NCBI GenBank assembly: GCA_958405585.1
Contig: CATYEP010000086.1
Coordinates: 1 to 7,523, forward strand
Source of the DNA: an uncultured Eubacteriales bacterium
GTDB taxonomy: Bacteria; Bacillota; Clostridia; Christensenellales; Borkfalkiaceae
Length of the DNA: 7,523 nt
Reading direction: 5' to 3'
The position numbers were made by a program, and so were the translations under genes. The notes beneath the pieces are model-generated. The model had not been told where the DNA came from, searched no databases, and was given only the letters and a program-made list of their open reading frames with translations. This document shows, piece after piece, positions 1 to 6,058 of the stretch; positions within the stretch are counted from its first letter, which is position 1, and every line of letters begins with the position of its first letter.

Positions 1-210
1 TTTTATTTTGGTTTACAATTCTTTTTTTAACTATATTTTTTTTTTTACCTTTTTTTCTTAAATTTTATCTTCTTTTAAATAAAAAATAATACATACCGGG
101 GCGGCGCCCAAAACGGTGTGTCTTTGGCCCCCGCCGCCATATGTAAAGATCGCTTTTGCCCCTCACCTTTTACCGCGGCAACAAGCGTGCACATAAAAAA
201 CGAGAAAAAC
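1..210. other. AT-rich gene-free left edge
   Basis: No credible gene is seen here. Bases 1-90 are almost entirely A and T, with several T runs on the plus strand, including an 11-base run at 36-46. Composition then switches abruptly at about 97 to a GC-rich patch that can fold (100-138). The T-rich block may be the tail of a gene to the left, curved A-tract DNA, or plain intergenic drift; the sequence alone does not decide. The short open frames crossing 75-312 have no ribosome site and no family resemblance. Confidence 0.6.
100..138. other. GC-rich stem-loop upstream of the P-loop gene
   Basis: Bases 100-106 (GGCGGCG) pair perfectly with 132-138 (CGCCGCC). Inside this, 108-112 (CCAAA) pairs with 123-127 (TTTGG) around a 10-base loop, leaving a lopsided internal loop (C107 against 128-131). 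It lies about 75 bases upstream of the -35 box at 211, outside the predicted transcript of the downstream gene. It could belong to the end of a transcript from the left. On the minus strand the stem is followed by T-rich sequence after a few bases, so a weak terminator in that direction is possible, but no minus-strand gene feeds into it here. Confidence 0.35.
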
Positions 211-239
211 TTTACAAATTCTTGCCGAAATGCTATACT
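211..239 (+). promoter_or_regulatory. Extended -10 sigma-A promoter driving a leaderless transcript
   Basis: The -35 box TTTACA (211-216) is separated by exactly 17 bases from the -10 box TATACT (234-239). A TG dinucleotide at 231-232, one base ahead of the -10 box, makes it an extended -10 promoter. The usual start about 7 bases past the -10 box falls at 245-247, on the A of the ATG at 246. No Shine-Dalgarno sequence precedes that ATG. The mRNA is therefore predicted to be leaderless. The promoter match is seen directly; the start point is inferred from normal spacing. Confidence 0.75.
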
Positions 240-245
240 TTTGCC

Positions 246-764
246 ATGCAGAACCTTATCTTTGTCAACGGGACGATGGGCGTCGGAAAATCCGCCGTCT
301 GCCGCGAATTGAAAAAACTTTTGCCTCATAATGTATTTTTGGACGGCGATCATTGTTGGGATATGACGCCTTTTACCGTCAACGAAACTACCTGCCGCAT
401 GGTGCTCGACAACATCTGCGCCCTTTTGAACGGTTTTTTAAACAGCGGAATGTTTGAAAACATTCTCTTCTGCTGGGTCATGCACGAACGCGGCATAATC
501 GACGAGATTCTCTCCCGCCTTTCGGGAGATTTCCGATTTCACCTGTTTACCCTGGAATGCTCCGAAAAGGAGCTTTTGCGGCGCTTAAACGGCGACATTA
601 CCGCAGGAATTCGCGATGAAAGCGTGATCGAGCGCAGTCTCGAACGCGCCGCACACTATAAAAATATGGATTCCGTCCGCATTAAAACGACTGACCTGTC
701 CCCGCTTCGGACTGCGAAAAGAATTTTTTCGCTGCTTTATAAAGACCGTGACGATCTTATATAA
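246..764 (+). CDS. Small P-loop NTPase, nucleotide-kinase-like (AAA family ATPase)
   Basis: A 172-residue cytoplasmic protein. A glycine-rich Walker A loop at residues 9-16 (GTMGVGKS) follows a first hydrophobic strand (LIFVN). A second motif LDGDHCWDM at residues 32-40 sits where nucleotide and shikimate-type kinases bind the acceptor substrate. A later stretch rich in Arg and Glu (RDESVIERSLERAAHY) may be the lid or adenine-contacting helix. The overall plan is that of small P-loop kinases annotated as AAA family ATPase in Clostridia; the substrate is unknown. The frame stays open upstream to an ATG at 156, but the promoter at 211-239 lies inside that extension, so I choose 246. There is no Shine-Dalgarno site, as expected for a leaderless message. 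It is monocistronic and convergent with the MFS gene. Kinase fold is well supported; a role in antibiotic or small-molecule phosphorylation would be speculation. Confidence 0.85.
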   Translation: MQNLIFVNGTMGVGKSAVCRELKKLLPHNVFLDGDHCWDMTPFTVNETTCRMVLDNICALLNGFLNSGMFENILFCWVMHERGIIDEILSRLSGDFRFHLFTLECSEKELLRRLNGDITAGIRDESVIERSLERAAHYKNMDSVRIKTTDLSPLRTAKRIFSLLYKDRDDLI

Positions 765-786
765 ATTCAATCGTTACAGTTTTTCC

Positions 787-812
787 GTCGGCGCAACAGC
801 ATTTGCGCCGAC
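787..812. other. Perfect 10-bp hairpin at the outer edge of the repeat array
   Basis: GTCGGCGCAA (787-796) and TTGCGCCGAC (803-812) pair without mismatch around the 6-base loop CAGCAT. It begins 22 bases after the stop codon of the P-loop gene and includes the start of the first 46-bp repeat unit. On the plus strand it is followed by A-rich, not T-rich, sequence, so it is not a terminator for that gene. It more likely protects an RNA 3' end or is the outermost member of the hairpin series. Confidence 0.6.
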
Positions 813-976
813 AAAAGAAAGCAAAAGCGGCAGGCGGTGCAACAGCATTTGCGCCGACGGAAGAAAGCAAAAGCGGCAGGCGGTGCAACAGCATTTGCGC
901 CGACGGAAGAAAGCAAAAGCGGCAGGCGGCGCAACATTATTTGCGCTGACGGAAGAAAGTAAAAACGGCAGGCGGC
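793..976. repeat. Four tandem 46-bp repeats, each with a hairpin
   Basis: Four consecutive units start at 793, 839, 885 and 931, every 46 bases without a gap; a fifth start at 977 runs into the terminator stem. Units 2 and 3 differ at a single base, unit 1 differs from unit 2 at two bases, and unit 4, next to the terminator, differs at several. Each unit carries a short inverted repeat around GCAA and TTGCGC, kept by Watson-Crick or G-U pairs (GGTGCAA with TTGCGCC in units 2 and 3). On the minus strand each unit also carries the terminator's right arm (GCCTGCCG), followed by TTTTGCTTTCTT or a close variant. The period is not a multiple of three, so the array is not coding. Its position in the convergent 3' region suggests origin by duplication of the neighbouring terminator. 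Confidence 0.9.
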
Positions 977-999
977 GCAATTTTTTGCGCCGCCTGCCG
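961..999 (-). terminator. Intrinsic terminator ending the minus-strand operon, probably bidirectional
   Basis: CGGCAGGCGGCGCAA (966-980) pairs perfectly with 985-999, giving a 15-bp stem with a TTTT loop on the plus strand (AAAA on the minus). Read on the minus strand the stem is followed at once by TTTTT (965-961) and then by more T-rich sequence, a textbook rho-independent terminator for the MFS end of the operon. Read on the plus strand it is followed by CTTGTTATTT, a weaker U-rich tail that could end the P-loop gene transcript after the repeat array. Stem and T tract are seen directly; efficiency in each direction is inferred. Confidence 0.88.
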
Positions 1000-1018
1000 C
1001 TTGTTATTTGACTGTATA

Positions 1019-1080
1019 AGACCGATAAACCTCACGGTCTACGCGATACTTTGTGAAACCGATAAACCTCACGGTTTACG
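1019..1080. repeat. Pair of 24-bp direct repeats folding into covarying hairpins
   Basis: Bases 1020-1043 and 1057-1080 are identical except at two positions. Those two positions face each other in a stem: AGACCG (1019-1024) pairs with CGGTCT (1035-1040) in copy 1, and AAACCG (1056-1061) pairs with CGGTTT (1072-1077) in copy 2. The G-C pair 1020/1039 is replaced by the A-T pair 1057/1076. On the minus strand, which carries the 3' untranslated RNA of the MFS gene, an alternative fold is a stem capped by a GTGA (GNRA) tetraloop: TAAACC-GTGA-GGTTTA in copy 2, with one G-U pair in copy 1. The repeats lie between the MFS stop codon (15 bases away) and the terminator. Confidence 0.85.
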
Positions 1081-1095
1081 GAAAATTGCAGAAAT

Positions 1096-2355
1096 TTATT
1101 TCTTTTCCGACAACGGAAGCCCGAAAGGCTTATGCTTTGAAAGCCTGTAAATCAGCACGGAAAATACGACGGCGAGGATCGGGAACACCGCACAGCATAA
1201 AATTCCCGCTTTCATGCCGAGTTGTTCGGCCGTCCAGCCAAGTTCCGCCGCAAAATTGGCCGCCGCAGGACTCGCGATCACCGCGTCCGCGATCAGTCCC
1301 GTGATCTGTGGCCCGACAGAAGCGCCCAAATCGCCGCCTGCCGCCATCAGTGCAAAGACCGCCACGTTCGCATTCGGGAAATGATCGGTTACCGCGATCA
1401 GGCTTCCCGGCCAGAGCATGGAAACACAAAGTCCCGTCAGCCCGCACGCGATCAGCCCGATGACGGGCAGGGGCGTGAGCGCCGCCGCCAGATAACAGAC
1501 AGCCGCCCCCGCCGAACCGAAAATCAGCACTTTATAAATGCGCTTTCCGAACGCGCCGTACAGGCTCCGCCCCAATCCGAGCATGAGCGCGAACATCGCC
1601 ACGCCGAAAATATCGCCCCAGATCTTTTCAAGTCCCAACGCCTGTTCCAGATAACCCGACGCCCATTGCGACATCGTACATTCGCTTGCTCCGCCGAAAA
1701 AGATGCATAAAATGCACAATATGAGCGGTTTGCTTGCAAAAAGCCCGACCGCGCCCGACGTTTTTTCCGGGGTTTGCATGGGCGGGATCTTCGCACAGAA
1801 AAAAAGGACTGCCGCCAACGCCGGAACGATGCCCCAGCCTAAAACCAGCCAATGCCAGTTTTCTCTTCCGATCGCAAGCAACACTCCGCTGCTCACCAGC
1901 ACGACCCCCACGACACCCCACGCATACACCGAATGCAATCGGCTCATGGCGCGTTCGGGATCGGGCGAGGGGATCGCCGCAATGATCGGACTGATCAGCA
2001 CTTCCGATAGCCCGCCCGACGCCGCAAAAACGATCGTTCCCAACGCCAGCCCCGCATAAGCGAACTGCGGAAATAAGAACGGCAAAACGGCAAACAATAT
2101 AATGCCCGCTACGGTTAGCAGCGGAGTCAGACGCACGGTCAGCGCTATATTGAATTTGTGCGAAAAAAAGGAAAACAGCAGATCAATGCCCAGTTGCGTA
2201 CAAAAATTGATCAGCACCAGCAATCCGAGCAAACTGTAAGATATTCCGTATTCACTGTAAAAAGTGGAAAATAGAAGGGGCGAGATCGTCGCAACGACCG
2301 CCATGGCCACATTTATTGTATATGCCGCCGCTTTCGTTATTCTGTATTCTGACAT
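1096..2355 (-). CDS. MFS transporter, probable sugar permease
   Basis: A 419-residue integral membrane protein with about 12 hydrophobic segments (roughly residues 8-30, 40-62, 75-95, 98-120, 143-162, 165-187, 208-225, 245-262, 275-295, 298-320, 330-360, 382-405). A hydrophilic linker at about 188-207 separates the two six-helix halves. GGASECTMSQWAS at residues 221-233 resembles a sequence common in clostridial MFS proteins thought to carry sugars. No signal peptide is needed, and length is normal for the superfamily. It is the last gene of the minus-strand series, 82 bases after the fucosidase. That context suggests import of a fucoside or fucose by a proton-coupled mechanism, but substrate specificity is not visible in the sequence. 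The ATG at 2355 has no Shine-Dalgarno site and is preceded by TATAAT plus one base. The next Met is residue 18, inside the first helix, so 2355 is the best start. Confidence 0.88.
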   Translation of the reverse strand: MSEYRITKAAAYTINVAMAVVATISPLLFSTFYSEYGISYSLLGLLVLINFCTQLGIDLLFSFFSHKFNIALTVRLTPLLTVAGIILFAVLPFLFPQFAYAGLALGTIVFAASGGLSEVLISPIIAAIPSPDPERAMSRLHSVYAWGVVGVVLVSSGVLLAIGRENWHWLVLGWGIVPALAAVLFFCAKIPPMQTPEKTSGAVGLFASKPLILCILCIFFGGASECTMSQWASGYLEQALGLEKIWGDIFGVAMFALMLGLGRSLYGAFGKRIYKVLIFGSAGAAVCYLAAALTPLPVIGLIACGLTGLCVSMLWPGSLIAVTDHFPNANVAVFALMAAGGDLGASVGPQITGLIADAVIASPAAANFAAELGWTAEQLGMKAGILCCAVFPILAVVFSVLIYRLSKHKPFGLPLSEKK

Positions 2356-2392
2356 GATTATATTTTTTCAGATTCTCTCGTATTTGCCCCCC

Positions 2393-2428
2393 CCTGCCGC
2401 CGCACGGCGACTGCCGTGCGGCGGCAGG
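2393..2428. other. Perfect 16-bp GC-rich hairpin between fucosidase and MFS genes
   Basis: CCTGCCGCCGCACGGC (2393-2408) pairs without mismatch with 2413-2428 around a GACT loop. It starts 9 bases after the fucosidase stop codon in the direction of transcription. On the minus strand the stem runs into a G tract (eight G in all, 2394-2387) instead of T residues, so it does not look like an intrinsic terminator. On the plus strand it is followed by AATTTAATTT, again no U run. Likely roles are a 3'-end stabiliser or processing site that sets different mRNA levels for the two genes, or partial attenuation. The 8-mer CCTGCCGC also occurs in the terminator and repeat array at 793-1000. Confidence 0.75.
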
Positions 2429-2437
2429 AATTTAATT

Positions 2438-3649
2438 TCAGTTCTCAGCGCATTCCAGGCAAGCGACGCGCGCGGACAGACTCACACCGTAACTGAACGG
2501 ACGAACGGCAAACCCGTTTTCCGAAAGTTCGATCTTTTCACCGCTGTCCAGCCAGTAAGCGCGGCGCACCTTTATCGCTTTGCCCAATTTCACTTCTTTC
2601 TTTTCCGTCAGCATCGCCACGTTCGGATCCGCGCTCATCGGCACGTTTTTGACGACTATGTACAGCTTGTTTCCGTCCGTCATGGCAACCCCGCCTTCAC
2701 AGGGGATGTCCGCCTTACGCACGTCAAACAGGAAATTCTTATTGGCACGGATAAATTTTCCGATCTCTTTCAAGAGCGTCTTGTCCGTAGGATTGACGGC
2801 GCCGTTGCCCATAAGCCCCGTGTTGAGAAGGAAATTGCAGTTGCAAGCACGGCAATCCACCAGGTTTTCAATGAGTTCGCTCACCGATTTGTAATTGCAA
2901 TCCTGCTTCGCATAGCCCCAATGATCGTTGAGAACCTGACACATTTCTCCCGCGCGCGGCTTATCCGAACAATCCACAAACCGCGGCTTGCCCCGCTCAA
3001 ACGTTACGCTGTCCAGTTCGGGATGCCCCACCTTTCCCAGCTCCGACAATCCCGTATTGTTGATGATCATCGCCTCCGGCTGGTACTTGCGGATCGTCGC
3101 ATACAACCTGTCTTCCTGCCAGTCCGCATTCGGTTTGTCCCACATTCCGTCAAACCAAAGCCCGCCGATCTTTCCGTAATTTCTGCACAATACCGCCACA
3201 CTCTCGATCAGATAATCCAGATACTTCGGGAAATTTACTTTATAATCGGGATTGTGCCAGTCCAAAAGGGTATGATAAAAGAAAGGTACCAGTCCTTCCG
3301 CACGGCATGCGTCCGTAAATTCGCGGATCAGATCTCTCCCGCATGCCGAATGCGGCGCGTCAAACGTGCTCAGCCCGCACGTATCGTACAGAGAAAAGCC
3401 GTCGTGATGACGCGTCGTGAGCGTTATATACCGCGCTCCCGCCGCCTTCGCCGTCTTTGCAAGCTCACTCGCCCAGCCCTTCCGTATTTTAAAGCGCGAC
3501 GGCAGCGCTTCGTATTTCGCCACGTCCAGTTTCGGATCCATCGTGCGGATCCATTCCCCTCTGCCCAGCACGCTGTACAGCCCAAAATGCACAAAAATCC
3601 CGTAACCGAGTTTTTTAAACCGCTCAATATAATTAAATTTCCCTTCCAT
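2438..3649 (-). CDS. Alpha-L-fucosidase-like glycoside hydrolase, family GH29, cytoplasmic
   Basis: A 403-residue protein predicted to hydrolyse terminal alpha-L-fucosyl linkages with retention. The catalytic barrel fills about residues 5-320. Visible GH29 landmarks are GIFVHFGLYS at 17-26, the substrate-binding RHHDGF at 80-85, and LWFDG at 164-168, whose Asp167 is in the position of the family nucleophile. The acid/base residue varies within GH29 and I cannot assign it. A small beta-rich C-terminal domain follows. There is no signal peptide or membrane segment, unlike many secreted gut fucosidases, and no extra carbohydrate-binding module, so it should act on imported short sugars. The start at 3649 is preceded by AGAGGG (3664-3659) with 9-base spacing. 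It lies 49 bases after korC with no terminator between, so it is probably co-transcribed, though a weak internal promoter cannot be excluded. Some GH29-like proteins have other specificities. Confidence 0.87.
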   Translation of the reverse strand: MEGKFNYIERFKKLGYGIFVHFGLYSVLGRGEWIRTMDPKLDVAKYEALPSRFKIRKGWASELAKTAKAAGARYITLTTRHHDGFSLYDTCGLSTFDAPHSACGRDLIREFTDACRAEGLVPFFYHTLLDWHNPDYKVNFPKYLDYLIESVAVLCRNYGKIGGLWFDGMWDKPNADWQEDRLYATIRKYQPEAMIINNTGLSELGKVGHPELDSVTFERGKPRFVDCSDKPRAGEMCQVLNDHWGYAKQDCNYKSVSELIENLVDCRACNCNFLLNTGLMGNGAVNPTDKTLLKEIGKFIRANKNFLFDVRKADIPCEGGVAMTDGNKLYIVVKNVPMSADPNVAMLTEKKEVKLGKAIKVRRAYWLDSGEKIELSENGFAVRPFSYGVSLSARVACLECAEN

Positions 3650-3698
3650 TTTCCTGTTCCCTCTTAATATTTATTTCCTGTTTTTTGAAAAATGTTCT

Positions 3699-4238
3699 CT
3701 ATTTTTGCGCCATCGCAATGTTGATACCCGTGATGAATGCGCGTTCATTGCATTCACTCAGCAGAGCTTTCCCGACAAATTTTTCGTGCAGACAGTTGAT
3801 GATGCTCTTCTGCCGCACCGCTCCCGTCGCCGCAACCAGCACGCCCAGCGCAATCATGTTCGCCGTACGGATATCGCCCGCTTCCAGCGCGAGGTCGTTG
3901 ATCGGCACATCGTAGACTTTGACGTCGTCGCGCCCCGCATAGGAATCAGAAATAGATCCGTTCACAATGATGATCCCGCCGCTCTTCACCCGCGGCGCAA
4001 ACTTATGAAAACTCGGCGCGTTCAGCGCTATAAGCACGTCGGGTACACTGCACAGCGGAGATGCGATCTCTTCATCCGAAAGGATCACCGAACAATTCGC
4101 CGTGCCGCCGCGCATTTCCGGCCCGTACGCCGGCAGATAGGATACTTCCTTCCCTTCATGCAGTCCGCTTTCCGCCAGAAACCGCCCGGCACTCAGAACA
4201 CCCTGACCGCCCTGGCCCGCCAAAAGAATCCGAATCAT
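3699..4238 (-). CDS. korC: 2-oxoacid:ferredoxin oxidoreductase, gamma subunit
   Basis: A 179-residue gamma subunit of the 2-oxoacid:acceptor oxidoreductase family. The N-terminal glycine-rich motif GQGGQG at residues 8-13 and the stretch YGPEMRGG at 38-45 are typical of this subunit, which in related enzymes packs against the alpha and beta chains and contributes to the CoA-binding region. Length is normal for a free-standing gamma chain, as opposed to the fused form in one-chain pyruvate:ferredoxin oxidoreductase. The ATG at 4238 overlaps the korB stop by four bases (ATGA), and GGAGGGG (4250-4244) lies 5 bases ahead, inside korB. This supports translational coupling and balanced subunit production. 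Whether the substrate is 2-oxoisovalerate or 2-oxoglutarate cannot be decided from this chain; korC is used in the Kor naming scheme, and vorC-type names would be equally acceptable. Confidence 0.9.
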   Translation of the reverse strand: MIRILLAGQGGQGVLSAGRFLAESGLHEGKEVSYLPAYGPEMRGGTANCSVILSDEEIASPLCSVPDVLIALNAPSFHKFAPRVKSGGIIIVNGSISDSYAGRDDVKVYDVPINDLALEAGDIRTANMIALGVLVAATGAVRQKSIINCLHEKFVGKALLSECNERAFITGINIAMAQK

Positions 4239-4981
4239 TCTTTCCCCTCCGATTTATCCCTGTATACGCCCAACGGGAAAGTTTTCGTACATTCCTCGCC
4301 CATAAAGCGCAGCGCTTCCACCGGGCGCATATGCCAGTTCGTCGGACAGGAAACCAAAACTTCGATAAATGTGTATCCCCTGCCCTCCGACTGAAATTTC
4401 AGCGCTTTCTTGATAGCCTTTTTCGCCGCAAGCACGTGTTTCACGTCGTGCGTGGACACGCGCTCGATATAATACGGCGCGTCCAGCGTAGCAAGAAGCT
4501 CGCAGACGCGGATCGGATACCCGTTCACTTTCGGGTCGCGCCCGTTCTGACAGGTCGTCGCTTTCTGACCGATCAGCGTTGTAGGCGCCATTTGTCCGCC
4601 CGTCATGCCGTAAATACTGTTGTTGATGAATATGATCGTGATGTTTTCGCCGCGCGCCGCCGCATGTACCGTTTCCGCCATGCCGATCGACGCAAGGTCG
4701 CCGTCGCCCTGGTATACGAACACCGTCGAGTCGGGCAGGCAACGCTTGATGCCCGTCGCAACCGCGGGCGCCCTGCCGTGCGCCGCTTCCTGCATGTCGC
4801 AATTAAAATAATCGTACGCAAACACCGCACAGCCAACCGGCGCGATCCCGATACATTTGTCCTGCAAACCCAGCTCTTCGATGCTCTCCGCCACCAAACG
4901 ATGTACGATCCCGTGCGTACAGCCCGGACAATAATGCATATGCGCGTCCGTCAGCATCTTCGTCTTTTCAAATACTTTCAT
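4235..4981 (-). CDS. korB: 2-oxoacid:ferredoxin oxidoreductase, TPP-binding beta subunit
   Basis: A 248-residue beta subunit that binds thiamine diphosphate and carries out decarboxylation together with the alpha chain. The TPP-Mg motif is clear: GDGD at residues 92-95 and the closing NN at 120-121, followed by IYGMTGGQMAPTT. CPGC at 18-21 with the following HG matches the N-terminal cysteine signature of the Kor/Vor beta chain. In this enzyme class beta cysteines ligate a 4Fe-4S cluster, and Cys18, Cys21 and Cys51 are candidates. Its start ATG shares four bases with the vorB stop (ATGA at 4978-4981), and its own stop overlaps korC in the same way. It should work in the cytoplasm as part of an alpha-beta-gamma-delta complex. 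No lesion or unusual composition is seen. Confidence 0.93.
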   Translation of the reverse strand: MKVFEKTKMLTDAHMHYCPGCTHGIVHRLVAESIEELGLQDKCIGIAPVGCAVFAYDYFNCDMQEAAHGRAPAVATGIKRCLPDSTVFVYQGDGDLASIGMAETVHAAARGENITIIFINNSIYGMTGGQMAPTTLIGQKATTCQNGRDPKVNGYPIRVCELLATLDAPYYIERVSTHDVKHVLAAKKAIKKALKFQSEGRGYTFIEVLVSCPTNWHMRPVEALRFMGEECTKTFPLGVYRDKSEGKE

Positions 4982-6051
4982 GCCTTCACCGCCTTTTCCA
5001 GAGCGTCCTTCGCCGCCTGCACGATCTCGCTTTCTTCCGGCACGTTTCCGCCCGTGCGCCCGTAAAAATACACCGGCTTTTTCCCGTTCACGGCCAGCCG
5101 CACGTCTTCCACCATCTGCCCCAGCGACAGCTCCACCGACAAAAATGCTTTCGTCTGCGGACGAGAAGCACAGCGCTCAAACGCATCGTCCGGGAACGGA
5201 TACAGCGTGATCGGACGAATACAACCCGCTTTGATCCCCTGTTTGCGCAATTCGTTCACCGCACTCTTCACGATCCGCGCGACCGTGCCGTACGCCGTAA
5301 GAACGATTTCGGCATCCTCCGTCCTGTACTCCGCAAACATGCGCTCTTTGGCGTAAATTTCGTCATACGTCTTCTGCAATTCGTTGACATGCGGTTCCAG
5401 TTCTTCCGGTTTTATGATCAGAGAATTCAGGATCCTGCGGTCTTTCCCGAAATGCCCGCTCGTCGCCCAGGGCTTTTCGGGAATATCCGAAAGACTGCGC
5501 ATCGGCGGAAGTTCCACAGGCTCCATCAGCTGGCCGATCATGCCGTCCGCAAGGATCATCGCGGGAACGCGGTAATGATCGGACAGATCAAAAGCACGGT
5601 AGGTCAGATCGCACGCTTCCTGCACCGAACAGGGTGCCAGTACGATCAGATGATAGTCGCCGTGCCCGCCGCCTTTGGTCGCCTGAAAATAATCGCCCTG
5701 CGCCGGAAGGATCCCGCCCAGCCCAGGTCCCGCACGCATGATGTTCACCACCACGCAGGGGATCCGCGCACAGGCAATGTACGAAATACCTTCCTGCTTC
5801 AGGCTCACCCCGGGACTGGACGAACTCGTCATCGCGCGTACGCCTGCCCCGGCCGCACCGTATACCATATTGATCGCCGCGATCTCCGATTCCGCCTGTA
5901 CAAACGTTCCGCCGATCTGCGGCATTTTCACCGACATATATTCCGGAACTTCGTTCTGCGGCGTGATCGGGTACCCGAAAAACGCCCGACATCCGTTGCG
6001 GATCGCCCCTTCGCAGATCGCTTCCGTTCCGTGCAATAAAATTTTTGACAT
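4978..6051 (-). CDS. vorB: 2-oxoacid:ferredoxin oxidoreductase alpha subunit, VorB type
   Basis: A 357-residue alpha subunit, also called KorA. It closely resembles clostridial proteins annotated 3-methyl-2-oxobutanoate dehydrogenase subunit VorB. Landmarks are GYPITPQNE at residues 26-34 in the pyrimidine domain; QAESE at 52-56, whose Glu54 is in the position of the TPP-activating glutamate; TSSSSPG at 75-81; and GGGHGDY at 127-133. The C-terminal part (about 240-357) is the usual transketolase-like domain. The reaction is oxidative decarboxylation of a 2-oxoacid with CoA, giving acyl-CoA, CO2 and reduced ferredoxin. In amino-acid-fermenting anaerobes the Vor form makes branched acyl-CoA from valine, leucine or isoleucine, or runs in reverse for biosynthesis. 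The frame extends upstream to 6138 with an Arg- and Ser-rich, family-foreign stretch overlapping korD; I reject that because the family's N-terminus fits the ATG at 6051, with AGAGGA seven bases ahead. Confidence 0.93.
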   Translation of the reverse strand: MSKILLHGTEAICEGAIRNGCRAFFGYPITPQNEVPEYMSVKMPQIGGTFVQAESEIAAINMVYGAAGAGVRAMTSSSSPGVSLKQEGISYIACARIPCVVVNIMRAGPGLGGILPAQGDYFQATKGGGHGDYHLIVLAPCSVQEACDLTYRAFDLSDHYRVPAMILADGMIGQLMEPVELPPMRSLSDIPEKPWATSGHFGKDRRILNSLIIKPEELEPHVNELQKTYDEIYAKERMFAEYRTEDAEIVLTAYGTVARIVKSAVNELRKQGIKAGCIRPITLYPFPDDAFERCASRPQTKAFLSVELSLGQMVEDVRLAVNGKKPVYFYGRTGGNVPEESEIVQAAKDALEKAVKA

Positions 6052-6058
6052 AATCTGT

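Noticed and set aside
100..245. Riboswitch or attenuator ahead of the P-loop gene
   Set aside because: The only good promoter lies downstream of the foldable block and starts RNA at the ATG, so no leader RNA is expected to include it.
75..353. 92-codon minus-strand frame overlapping the P-loop gene start
   Set aside because: Antisense to the promoter and Walker A region of a recognised gene, with no ribosome site and no family features.
793..976. CRISPR array
   Set aside because: The 46-bp units are contiguous direct repeats with no unique spacers between them, and no cas gene is present.
748..1011. 87-codon plus-strand frame through the 46-bp repeats
   Set aside because: The period is not divisible by three, so each repeat is read in a different frame. 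The protein has no consistent repeat and there is no ribosome site.
2264..3667. Long plus-strand open frame of 467 codons opposite the fucosidase
   Set aside because: It is antisense to a gene with clear GH29 motifs, is rich in Arg, His and Pro as antisense frames of such codon usage are, runs past both ends of the fucosidase, and shows no domain or ribosome site.
3650..3698. Separate promoter for the fucosidase gene
   Set aside because: Only poor -10 and -35 matches are visible in the 49-base gap. Co-transcription with korC is the simpler reading, although a weak promoter is possible.
4061..5065. Plus-strand frame of 334 codons opposite korB and korC
   Set aside because: Arg- and Pro-rich shadow crossing the ends of well-identified minus-strand genes; it has no recognisable motif.
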